From JBELMB01 sp042088665 (GTDB taxonomy: Bacteria > Pseudomonadota > Alphaproteobacteria > Rhodobacterales > Rhodobacteraceae): 10,532 nt of DNA. Made by a program: the position numbers and the translations under genes. The notes under the pieces are model-generated. The model saw nothing but the letters and a program-made list of their open reading frames with translations. It did no database searches and was not told the DNA's origin. Within the stretch, counting starts at the first letter, position 1. Each line of letters begins with the position of its first letter. This document shows, piece by piece, positions 1 to 6,569 of this stretch. The stretch covers positions 1 through 10,532 of the forward strand of contig JBELMB010000175.1 of NCBI GenBank assembly GCA_042088665.1, read 5' to 3'.

Positions 1-3
1 GGG

Positions 4-1494
4 TCATTCTGCGGGTGCTTTCCGCCATAGGCGCGAGATAAGCGGCCACAGCACCACCAGAGCCGTCACCGCAAAGAAAAAGCTGGCGATGGGGCTTTCA
101 AAAAAGCTAAGCGCATCGCCCTTGTTCAGGATCAGGCTCTGCCGCAGGCTCGATTCAAGCGTCGGGCCTAGGATGAAGCCAATTACGATTGGCGCAAGCG
201 GCACGTTTGCATAGCGCAAGAGCAATCCAACGAACCCCGCGACGATCGCCACCCAGACATCGAGGATCGACGACCGGATCACATAAGATCCCGCCAGCGC
301 AAGCGCGACCACACCGCCCATGATCAGGGCATGCGGCAACTTCAGGATCCGCGTGAAGAGCTGCGAGGTCAGGGCCCCCACGACAAGCATCATGATGTTG
401 ACGATGAAGAGCGCAATGAAGATGAAGCTGACCAGCTCGCCATTCCGGGCGAACAGCTGCACGCCGGGGTTGATGCCGTGGATGATCAACGCCCCCAGCA
501 TTACCGCTGTCGCTGCGTCGCCGGGAATGCCAAGGGCCAAAGTGGGCACAAGCGCGCCGCCCGTGACAGCATTGTTCGCACTTTCCGACGCCACCAGCCC
601 CTCGGGTTCGCCATTGCCGAAGTTGTCCTTGTTCTTCGAGCCCGCCCGTGCCTGACCATAGGCGATCAGCGAGGCCGCCGTGGCGCCCACCCCTGGGAGA
701 ATGCCCAAAAACGTGCCGATGGCCGAAGATCTGAGCAGCGTCACCTTCAGGGACCACCATTCGCGAAACGGCGCCACCTTGAAGCCGGCTTTGGCGACGC
801 TTTGGATCGAGGCGGTCGCCCCCTTGCCAGCCGAGGCAAAAACTTCGGATACAGCGAAGAGCCCGATCAGGATCGGCACCACATGGAACCCTGCAGTCAA
901 TGAGAAGTTGCCGAAGGTGTAGCGCGGCGTGCCGCTCATTTCGTCGATTCCGAAGGTTGAAAGAGACAGCCCGACAACCCCGGCCAACAGGCCCTTGAGC
1001 GGGTTGCCCGCGCTGACCCAGGCGATCGTGGTGAGGGAAAAGACAATCAGGGCAAAGGTTTCGACCACCCCGAATTCCAACGCAAGACGCGCGAGCTGCG
1101 GGGCCGCCAGTATCAGCACGACGGCTGAGAAGAGACCACCGATGGTCGATGCCACCGTGACCCAGCCCAACGCGAGCGGCGCATCGCCCTTCTGCGCCAT
1201 CGGATAGCCCTCGAACGAGGTCGCCGCAGACTGGGGCGTGCCGGGTACGTTTATAAGCACCGCCGGGATGGCGCCGCCGAAGACCGAACTGACGTAAATC
1301 GCCAGCAGCATACCAATGGCGTAAGCCGGGCTGAGCACAAAGGTAAAGGGCAGTACCATGGCCAGTGCCGTCACGGTGCCCAACCCCGGCAACGCTCCGA
1401 CGATCATGCCCAGCATGGTGGCGGCGAGCATGATCAGAAGCCCGAGCGGATCGAGAGCGAGGCCAAGAGCAGTGCTGAAGGTTTCCGTCATCAT
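4..1494 (-). CDS. tctA: Tripartite tricarboxylate transporter large permease subunit TctA
   Basis: This is the large membrane subunit of a TTT-family secondary transporter. With TctB it moves an organic anion, delivered by a periplasmic TctC-type binding protein, across the inner membrane using an ion gradient. The 496-residue product matches the usual family length of about 500. Conserved stretches are visible in the expected order: GALPGLG (33-39), INVPGTP followed by EGYPMAQKG (81-103), GILPGVGA (264-271), EGLVASESANNA (298-309) and LGIPGDAATAVMLG (321-334), separated by many hydrophobic segments of transmembrane length. Two ATG codons stand in tandem at 1494 and 1491. An AGGG about 8 bases upstream of the first, inside the end of tctB, fits the start at 1494. 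Only 4 bases separate it from tctB, which implies translational coupling. It is the last gene of the sulfatase-tctCBA operon within this window. Family assignment is firm; the substrate is not readable from sequence. Confidence 0.95.
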   Translation of the reverse strand: MMTETFSTALGLALDPLGLLIMLAATMLGMIVGALPGLGTVTALAMVLPFTFVLSPAYAIGMLLAIYVSSVFGGAIPAVLINVPGTPQSAATSFEGYPMAQKGDAPLALGWVTVASTIGGLFSAVVLILAAPQLARLALEFGVVETFALIVFSLTTIAWVSAGNPLKGLLAGVVGLSLSTFGIDEMSGTPRYTFGNFSLTAGFHVVPILIGLFAVSEVFASAGKGATASIQSVAKAGFKVAPFREWWSLKVTLLRSSAIGTFLGILPGVGATAASLIAYGQARAGSKNKDNFGNGEPEGLVASESANNAVTGGALVPTLALGIPGDAATAVMLGALIIHGINPGVQLFARNGELVSFIFIALFIVNIMMLVVGALTSQLFTRILKLPHALIMGGVVALALAGSYVIRSSILDVWVAIVAGFVGLLLRYANVPLAPIVIGFILGPTLESSLRQSLILNKGDALSFFESPIASFFFAVTALVVLWPLISRLWRKAPAE

Positions 1495-1498
1495 GGTA

Positions 1499-1963
1499 TC
1501 AGCCCTGCCAGAAGGCGCGGGGCAAGGTCAGCCCGGCCAACTGCCCCAACATGAGGTAAAGACTTACTGACACGATGACCGCGACTGCGGCATTCAACAG
1601 ATGATTGCGGTATCCCAGGAGCAAGACGCTGACGAACACCGCCACCGGTGCCACAATGAGGTATCCCACGGGCTTCATCAGTGCCGTGGCCGCCAACGCC
1701 ACGGCGAAGGTGCCCAGGATGGCGAACCAGCGGAGCTGGGCCGCGGTCCCGGACCACTGACGCAACCCGACAAGTCCTTTGATCAAGATGGCCAGGGACA
1801 AGGCGATCCAGGAAAAGACAAAGATCTTCGGGGTGAAGTAGGGCGAGATATCTCCTGGCAGCAGAAAGACGCTGGCGCCTTCCCGATAGGTTGGCACCAG
1901 CAGCGCAAGGCCGATGATGCCCGAGACCGCGCCGAGGGCGATGTCGGTTCTGGGATTGTCCAC
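1499..1963 (-). CDS. tctB: Tripartite tricarboxylate transporter small permease subunit TctB
   Basis: This is the small membrane subunit of the TTT carrier, partner of the adjacent TctA. The 154-residue product has the four-helix pattern of the TctB family: a hydrophobic segment near residues 8-25, one around PYFTPKIFVFSW, a pair covering WFAILGTFAVALAATAL and VGYLIVAPVAVFVSVLLLG, and a last one ending in GQLAGLTLP, a typical TctB C-terminus. I chose the GTG at 1961-1963 because GAGG (1971-1974) lies 7 bases upstream. An upstream in-frame TTG at 1990 would give 163 residues and overlap the end of tctC, but it has no visible ribosome-binding site. Small hydrophobic TctB proteins are poorly conserved, so assignment rests partly on position between tctC and tctA. 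The product lies in the inner membrane. Confidence 0.9.
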   Translation of the reverse strand: MDNPRTDIALGAVSGIIGLALLVPTYREGASVFLLPGDISPYFTPKIFVFSWIALSLAILIKGLVGLRQWSGTAAQLRWFAILGTFAVALAATALMKPVGYLIVAPVAVFVSVLLLGYRNHLLNAAVAVIVSVSLYLMLGQLAGLTLPRAFWQG

Positions 1964-1970
1964 GGCGCGA

Positions 1971-1974
1971 CCTC
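1971..1974 (-). promoter_or_regulatory. Ribosome-binding site deciding the tctB start
   Basis: On the minus strand GAGG is followed by a 7-base spacer and GTG (1963-1961). This is the only good Shine-Dalgarno match near the 5' end of tctB and favours the GTG over the TTG 27 bases upstream. Confidence 0.6.
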
Positions 1975-1982
1975 GTACAGCG

Positions 1983-2921
1983 TTACTCAAGCAGGCCGAT
2001 ATTCACCAACAGCTGGCGGTTGTTGGCAGATTGCTGTTCGTAGAATGCGGTAAAACCCGCGCGATCCTGGTAGTCGATATTCTGGTTCGCCGCTTCCATG
2101 CCCGCGATGAACGCCTCGTCCAGAACCGCTTCGGCACAGGCGGCCGACAGCGTCTCAATGACGTCCTCTGGCGTCCCGGCCGGGGCGAACAGGCCTTACC
2201 AGATCGACAACTGGATGTCATGGCCCAGTTCCTTCATCGTCGGGACGTCCGGCGCATCGGGTCGACGCTCTGACGCGAGGATGGCGAGCGCCTTGAGCCC
2301 ACGGTTCTCAGCCGCCGAGTAGATGTCGGTCGACATGGTGGCATCACCCCCCAACACCGCGGCAGCCGCCTTCGCTCCGCCGCCCACGGGCAGATAGGTG
2401 ACTTCAGCGCCATAAGCGTTGACAGCGGACATCGCCGCGATGAACGGCAGAGACCCCGGCGCAGGGCCCGCGCCAACGACCTTGCCTTCCTTTGCGGCAG
2501 CCATCAGGTCATCCATCGTCTGGTATGGACCTTCGGGGTCGACCATGATCGCCGTGGGCGTCTCTGTCACTTTGCAGATCGGCGCAAAGCTGTCTTGGCC
2601 GTATGGCAACGGCCGCAGATGGGGCTGAACGGTGACCGTCGCAATTGGGTTGTATCCCAGAGTGTAGCCGTCAGCGCCCGCCGCGGCGAGTTGGGCCGTT
2701 CCGATGGTGCCACCGGCGCCTGCCACGTTGACAGGAACATAGTTGGCGCCGCCGCCCAGCACATCGACCATAGCGTTCATGAACAGGCGCCCGCCGGTGT
2801 CCGTGTTCGATCCGGGGCCATAGGAAATGATAACCTCGATGTTCTTTTCAGGATACTCCGCGAACGCAGCCGACCCCGAGATTGCGACGGCCGCGGCCGC
2901 CAGAAGTGTTGTTCGTTTCAT
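1983..2921 (-). pseudogene. tctC: TctC-family periplasmic binding protein interrupted by an in-frame TAA
   Basis: This is the extracytoplasmic solute receptor (Bug/TctC family) of the TTT system. The ATG at 2919-2921 is preceded by a strong GGGAGGAAG. The product begins with a Sec signal peptide (MKRTT, an Ala-rich core, then AFA before EYPEK, so cleavage near residue 21). Family stretches follow: YGPGSNTDTGGR (usual YPPGGxTDxxAR), NVAGAGGTIGTAQLAAAGADGYTLGY, and VPTMKELG near the end of domain 1. At codon 242 (2196-2198) the frame has TAA. The same frame then continues without a break as GLFAPAGTPEDVIETLSAA and onward to a natural stop at 1983-1985, giving the usual total of about 312 codons. 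Relatives commonly read W-Y/R-G-L/V-x-A-P-A-G-T-P here, so TAA most simply replaces a Tyr codon (TAC or TAT) by one base change. The truncated product would lack the last 70 residues and probably could not close on ligand. A sequencing error remains possible. Confidence 0.88.
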
Positions 2922-2959
2922 TGTCTTCCTCCCTGGTGCGAGGCACGCCTGCCCCTGTC

Positions 2960-4468
2960 TTAACTGTTCGAGGGGTGCGTCCCCTTCCGTTCTCTGGTCC
3001 ACTCTATCTGCGGAATGTCCACAACCGGCCCTGGCGGCCAGCCATCGCCCCGCTGACTGTTCAAGCTGCGATGGGCAGCCCAGTGGTAAGGGCGATCGGG
3101 CTTGCCGGTGAGGTTTCCGTCGGTGATCCAGTCGAGATCGGAGCCGTAGAGCTCCGGCACGAGTTTCGCCGACAGGTCCGCGAGAATTGCCGCATGCTGC
3201 GGGTCCCGGGCCAAATCCGTCATCTCTCGGGGATCCGCGTCGATGTCGAACAGCTGAAAATAGTTGCCCACCGGATAATAGATCAGTTTCCAACGGCCCT
3301 CTCGGATCATGCGTGTGGCATGATCATCCTCGCCACATTCACCGTAGATGCGGGTCCGTTGCACCGCGCCTACCATCGACACGCCCTCGACCGTGTCTGG
3401 TGCGTCGATCCCAGCGAGATCGAGCAAAGTCGGCATCACGTCTGCAAAGGCGACAAGGCGGTCATCCACGCCCCCTTCAGGGACCCGAGGATTGCCTTTG
3501 TCCGGCATCAGGATCATCGGGATGTTCGCCGAGGACTCGTAAAAAACCCGCTTGGCCGCCATGTCGTGATTGCCCAACATGTCCCCATGATCGGAGGTGA
3601 AGAGGATGATTGTATCATCCAGAATCCCTTCCAGCCGCAGCGTCCCGATCAGATAACGGATCTGGTGGTCAATCTGCGAACACAGCGCGTAGAACGCGCG
3701 CTTGGCCTCACGCATCTGGTCGTCGGAGTAGAGCGTGGTGCGCGCTTTCAATGCTTGTATCGGAAAGGGCAGATCGTCCGACCGAGCCCATGCGCCGACA
3801 TAGGGCGCGTCCATCTCGATGGTGCGATACAAATCTATGTAGGCCTGAGGCGGGACCAATGGCGGGTGCGGGTGCCGAAACCCCAGATACCAAAAGGCAG
3901 GACGGGTTGGATCGCGCCGCTTGATCTGACGGGCCATCTGACGTGCGGCCCAGTTGGTCGCATGGTGCTCTTCGGGCAGATGCCACGGACGCCAATGATA
4001 CTGGTTGTTCGACATGCCGTGATCGAACTGTCGCCCCGCATAGCCCTGATCGCCGAGATAAATGTCATAGTCGTCCGTCACGCCGTATTGCGGGCGGCCC
4101 TCGTCATCGAGGATCACATCGTCAAAACCGATGCGGTCGCGTTGGGGGTGGACGTGCAGCTTGCCGACAGCCTGAGCCTGGTAGCCGGCTTGTTTGAAGG
4201 CTGTGGCGAGCGTGGTGACCTGGGGAAAGGTCAGGGCGTCATTGAACACGCGATCGCCATGGCTGCGTGGAGTCATCCCCGTCATCAGAGTGCGGCGCGC
4301 CGGAATGCAGACCGGGCATTCGGAATAGGCGTTGGTGTAGCGGACGCCGCAGGAAGCAATCTCGTTCAGGCCCGGCGTTAGAATGGCCGTATTGCCAGCA
4401 AAACCGAGATGCTCAGCAGCCCAGTGATCGCAGACGATCAGCAAGACGTTTGGTTGATTCTTTTGCAC
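2960..4468 (-). CDS. Cys-type sulfatase (alkaline phosphatase superfamily, arylsulfatase-like)
   Basis: A predicted hydrolase of sulfate esters; phosphate or phosphonate monoesters are possible alternatives in this superfamily. The 502-residue product has the signature CIPARRTLMTG, in which Cys54 of C-x-P-x-R would be converted to formylglycine by an FGE-type enzyme. Other active-site features are NVLLIVCDHW near the N-terminus (Asp14 as metal ligand), GKLHVHP (Lys103, His105), RHPHPP (His199 region), TSDHGDMLGNHD (Asp293, His294) and AKRVFYE (Lys306). No signal peptide or lipobox is visible, so the enzyme is probably cytoplasmic and acts on imported substrate. The start is GTG (4466-4468) with GGGAG 8 bases upstream. 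It is the first gene of the operon, 38 bases ahead of tctC, and lies opposite a LysR gene. This suggests the TTT carrier brings in an organosulfate or similar ester. Superfamily placement is strong; choline-sulfatase, aryl-sulfatase and phosphonate hydrolase activities cannot be separated by eye. Confidence 0.9.
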   Translation of the reverse strand: MQKNQPNVLLIVCDHWAAEHLGFAGNTAILTPGLNEIASCGVRYTNAYSECPVCIPARRTLMTGMTPRSHGDRVFNDALTFPQVTTLATAFKQAGYQAQAVGKLHVHPQRDRIGFDDVILDDEGRPQYGVTDDYDIYLGDQGYAGRQFDHGMSNNQYHWRPWHLPEEHHATNWAARQMARQIKRRDPTRPAFWYLGFRHPHPPLVPPQAYIDLYRTIEMDAPYVGAWARSDDLPFPIQALKARTTLYSDDQMREAKRAFYALCSQIDHQIRYLIGTLRLEGILDDTIILFTSDHGDMLGNHDMAAKRVFYESSANIPMILMPDKGNPRVPEGGVDDRLVAFADVMPTLLDLAGIDAPDTVEGVSMVGAVQRTRIYGECGEDDHATRMIREGRWKLIYYPVGNYFQLFDIDADPREMTDLARDPQHAAILADLSAKLVPELYGSDLDWITDGNLTGKPDRPYHWAAHRSLNSQRGDGWPPGPVVDIPQIEWTRERKGTHPSNS

Positions 4469-4524
4469 TGTGATCTCTCCCTGATCTCAGGTTAGGAGCT
4501 TGTTCGATGTGCAAAAAATGATAA

Positions 4525-4546
4525 GTTTGCATTACCAATAACAAAC
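4525..4546. promoter_or_regulatory. Candidate LysR binding site in the divergent sulfatase/lysR promoter region
   Basis: The 90-base gap between the two divergent starts contains GTTTG (4525-4529) and CAAAC (4542-4546) as perfect inverted arms 12 bases apart, with a second inner dyad ATT-ACC-AAT (4531-4539). A T-N11-A pattern (T4528, A4540) fits inside. LysR-type regulators usually bind such dyads in the intergenic region shared with a divergent target. The site is 13-34 bases upstream of the lysR GTG, compatible with autoregulation. No convincing -35/-10 pair was identified. Confidence 0.5.
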
Positions 4547-4558
4547 AGGAATAGCCTT

Positions 4559-5452
4559 GTGGCCCGGACGCCCAGCCTACGCCAGCTTCGCGCGTTCAGA
4601 AAGATCATGTCCACGGGGGGGATGACGGCCGCAGCCGAGGCGCTCAACCTGACACAACCGGCGCTCAGCAAGCAGATTGCGTCGTTGGAGGACACGCTGA
4701 AGCTGCGTTTATTTAACCGACGCAAAGGCGGTCCGATGATGCCAACACAAGAGGGGCTGGCGTTCTTCAAGTCCATCGAGGGGACGCTCTACGGTCTTGA
4801 TGCGATTCCAGGAATCGCGGAAGACCTTGCCCGGGCGGTGCGTTCAGAGCTCAAGGTGGTGGCCACACCCCCCCTGATCAATTCACGTGTCTTTCTTGCG
4901 ACGCTGGCCGATTTCCGTGCACAAGTTCCGGAGGCCAAAGTCTCGCTCGCTGCCAGGCCGCGCATCGACCTCGAAGATTGGGTGATCAGCCGGCAGGCCG
5001 ACATCAGCCTTGGCCTCTTGCCGTCTCGACACCCCGATGTGACCGATGTGGCCTTGTTGTCGACCTACGCGGTCGCGGTTCTGCCAAACGACCACCCTTT
5101 GGCCGACCGATCCAGCATCACCCAGGACGACCTGACGGACATTCATCTAATCCTCCCTGATCGCCAGCCATTACGCGAACAGATCGACGCCGCGCTGCCG
5201 GGCCTTCGTTGCGATATCGAGACATCATCCTCCATCGCGAGCGTCGGACTGGCGGTGTCCCAAAGGGCCCTTGCGATATGTGATCCGCTGAGCCCAACCA
5301 TGTTCCCGCCAGACTACGCCCGTGTGCTGCCGTTCGAACCGCGCATCCCTTTGATTTACGGTGCGATCTTCCCGCGCAACTCAAAGCGAGACCCCCTCGT
5401 GGATGTCTTCATGCAATGCTTGGAACACCACTTTGCGGACTCTGAAACCTGA
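4559..5452 (+). CDS. LysR-type transcriptional regulator
   Basis: A DNA-binding activator or repressor that probably controls the divergent sulfatase-tctCBA operon in response to the imported compound or a breakdown product. The 297-residue product has the standard LysR layout: an N-terminal winged helix-turn-helix (about residues 6-65, with the helix-turn-helix MTAAAEALNLTQPALSKQIA at 22-41 and the wing LRLFNRRKGGPMMPTQEG), a linker helix, and a periplasmic-binding-protein-like effector domain from about residue 88 (ELKVVATPPLINSRVF) to the C-terminus. Length is normal for the family. The start is GTG at 4559, with AGGA (4547-4550) 8 bases upstream; no nearby ATG fits as well. The inducer cannot be predicted. 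The divergent layout with a single operon is the classic LysR arrangement, and this supports but does not prove the target. Confidence 0.93.
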   Translation: MARTPSLRQLRAFRKIMSTGGMTAAAEALNLTQPALSKQIASLEDTLKLRLFNRRKGGPMMPTQEGLAFFKSIEGTLYGLDAIPGIAEDLARAVRSELKVVATPPLINSRVFLATLADFRAQVPEAKVSLAARPRIDLEDWVISRQADISLGLLPSRHPDVTDVALLSTYAVAVLPNDHPLADRSSITQDDLTDIHLILPDRQPLREQIDAALPGLRCDIETSSSIASVGLAVSQRALAICDPLSPTMFPPDYARVLPFEPRIPLIYGAIFPRNSKRDPLVDVFMQCLEHHFADSET

Positions 5453-5787
5453 CTTGGGAGACGCGCTGCGCGTGCTGTATTTTCGCTCGTCCAGGACGAC
5501 ACAACGCTCGGCTCGTATCAAAGGAACACATAGCGCGTTAGCCCCTTGAGGTGTTCTTGGGATTTCGCTCAGGACGCGCCGCTCCCTCTGCCTCAACTAA
5601 TCAGTTCATTGGCCAAACTGGCGAATCTCAACGGCATCTTTGAACGCCCCGGCAGCACCTTTAGTTCCAATCTTGCGGTCACTCTAACCAATAAAAGCGG
5701 ATTTTGTTGAAAAACTCGTTGGATTTGTCGGGGCGGATGATTGTATCGCGTTGATTGGCATGGACGATCTGTGCCCAGCCTATCTCC
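5453..5787. other. Non-coding stretch after lysR, includes a likely IS end
   Basis: No convincing gene is visible on either strand in these 335 bases. A short hairpin (ACGCG, loop CTG, CGCGT at 5461-5473) followed by a small T run lies just after the lysR stop and could act as a weak terminator. GCGGATTTTGTTGAAAAAC (5697-5715; on the minus strand GTTTTTCAACAAAATCCGC) resembles terminal sequences of IS5/IS1182-type elements and lies downstream of the transposase scrap at 5788-5919, so it may mark the old right end of that element. No second copy of the end is seen in the window. Confidence 0.4.
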
Positions 5788-5919
5788 CTAACAGCCTGCT
5801 GGTACCATGGGCTTGAGCTTCGCTAGTTTTCTGAGGTTTTGGGCGGTTGCTGCGCGGGTAAATTCGTCTTGAACGCTACAGGGTCCTCGTAATCGGAGCC
5901 TCCGGAAGCTACCATTCGG
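5788..5919 (-). pseudogene. C-terminal remnant of an IS1182/IS5-type transposase
   Basis: On the minus strand a 43-codon open stretch reads FRRLRLRGPCSVQDEF and continues to QNLRKLAKLKPMVPAGC before TAG at 5788-5790. The R-R-x-R-L-R-G-x-x-S-V-Q-D-E-F and A-A-T-A-Q-N-L-R-K-L-A-K-L pattern is what I recall as the extreme C-terminus of IS1182-like DDE transposases in Alphaproteobacteria. In these, the segment after the last catalytic Glu ends in a helix with A-x-Q-N-L-(K/R)-(K/R)-L. The frame is closed upstream by TGA (5920-5922), and no further transposase sequence is recognisable, so the rest of the gene is gone. It cannot be functional. The assignment is from memory of the family and is moderately sure. 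Confidence 0.6.
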
Positions 5920-5956
5920 TCAAAGTCCGCAGAGTCTGCGATTGCTGAACTCAACC

Positions 5957-5997
5957 AAAGACCGATGCTGCGGATTGCATCGATGGCCGGTCTTTTT
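5957..5997 (+). terminator. Terminator-like stem-loop with T tract
   Basis: AAAGACCG (5957-5964) pairs perfectly with CGGTCTTT (5988-5995), and an inner pair CGATGC (5963-5968) / GCATCG (5977-5982) extends the stem, leaving a short bulge on the 3' side. A run of five Ts (5993-5997) follows. On the plus strand this looks like a Rho-independent terminator, but the nearest upstream plus-strand gene (lysR) ends 500 bases earlier, so it may instead be debris from a mobile element. Confidence 0.35.
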
Positions 5998-6088
5998 CTT
6001 GCGCGGCGGCGCAGCGTTTTTTGCTGATGCGGCATTTCTGACGCCGAGAGCGCACGCAGCACGAAATCACAATGACTGGGTTGGTGAA

Positions 6089-6155
6089 GATTTTTCGATG
6101 CGGGCCGAGGTGGGAGGGTGCGGCTTGTTGCTCGGTCGGCCCGCGTTGGAAAATC
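6089..6155. repeat. 67-base imperfect palindrome
   Basis: Perfect 9-base arms GCGGGCCGA (6100-6108) and TCGGCCCGC (6136-6144) enclose a 27-base loop. After a symmetrical 5-base mismatch on each side, the outer pair GATTTT (6089-6094) / AAAATC (6150-6155) continues the dyad. Such structures occur at the ends of IS91-type rolling-circle elements and as transcription terminators. No function is assigned here. Confidence 0.6.
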
Positions 6156-6419
6156 TCCCAAGGTGGAAGCTGCGGTGAACTTGATGAGACTATGGAGAAA
6201 GTGCGCGAGCGGTTGCTGCGACGGCGTTTCCGGCGGGCCGTTTGGCGTTTTTCACGGCGCCGGACAGGGGAGGTTCACGGCCCTGCCGCCCTGACTTGCT
6301 GGCCGAGCGTGATGGAAGCCTGTTCTGCAACCGTACTGACAACCAACCAGCGCAACAGGCTTTGGCCGGTGCTGCGTCGTGCAGCCGGTGTGGGGTGATG
6401 AATGTTGACCGGCGATAGG

Positions 6420-6557
6420 TCATGCGGCCTGTCCCTGAGGTGGCGCTCGTGACATCGGTTTCTGTCCGCGGCGGAAGATCTCCATGATGCGCATAGGTCC
6501 GCCGCAGCACGGGTATCGTCGGAAAATATCAGCGATCTCCAGCTTGGGACGGGACAA
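6420..6557 (-). pseudogene. Internally deleted IS91-family transposase (N-terminus joined to C-terminus)
   Basis: Right after the recombinase stop, the minus strand encodes 45 codons starting at TTG (6555-6557). The first residues LSRPKLEIADIFR match the extreme N-terminus of IS91-type transposases from Alphaproteobacteria (M-(S/T)-R-P-K-L-E-x-A-D-I-F-R). Directly after them comes YPCCGGPMRIMEIFRRG and onward to a stop at 6420-6422, which matches the extreme C-terminal C-P-C-C-G-G-x-M-x-I-x-E-x-F motif of the same proteins. Full-length family members have several hundred residues between these two ends, including the N-terminal zinc-binding motif, the HUH metal site and the catalytic tyrosine, and all of that is missing. 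The join keeps the reading frame. The product cannot be an active Y1 transposase. The same-frame stop of the recombinase lies 12 bases before the TTG. Confidence 0.75.
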
Positions 6558-6569
6558 GACCCCGGTGCG

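Larger units (their letters stand above)
5923..6419. other. Non-coding region between the two IS remnants
   Basis: I recognise no gene in these roughly 500 bases. A minus-strand open frame of about 110 codons crosses the area, but it is rich in Arg, Ala and Ser, runs out of frame over the transposase scrap and resembles nothing I know. The stretch holds the terminator-like hairpin at 5957-5997 and a 67-base imperfect palindrome at 6089-6155. The part nearest 6419 should include the right end of the IS91-type element, but I cannot place the exact boundary. Confidence 0.4.

Noticed and set aside
1499..1990. Longer TctB with TTG start at 1990
   Set aside because: No Shine-Dalgarno sequence stands before the TTG, whereas the GTG at 1963 has GAGG at 7 bases. 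The extra residues are not hydrophobic or family-like.
2003..2221. Minus-strand 72-codon frame covering the missing C-terminus of TctC
   Set aside because: It is in another frame. The true continuation of TctC is in the original frame after the TAA, so there is no frameshift and no separate gene.
2882..4381. Plus-strand open frame of 499 codons
   Set aside because: It lies antisense to the sulfatase, which has clear catalytic motifs. The frame is a by-product of GC-rich codon use, is rich in Arg, His and Val, and has no recognisable domain.
5823..6161. Minus-strand 112-codon frame
   Set aside because: Low-complexity composition, no ribosome-binding site, no family resemblance, and it overlaps the transposase scrap out of frame.
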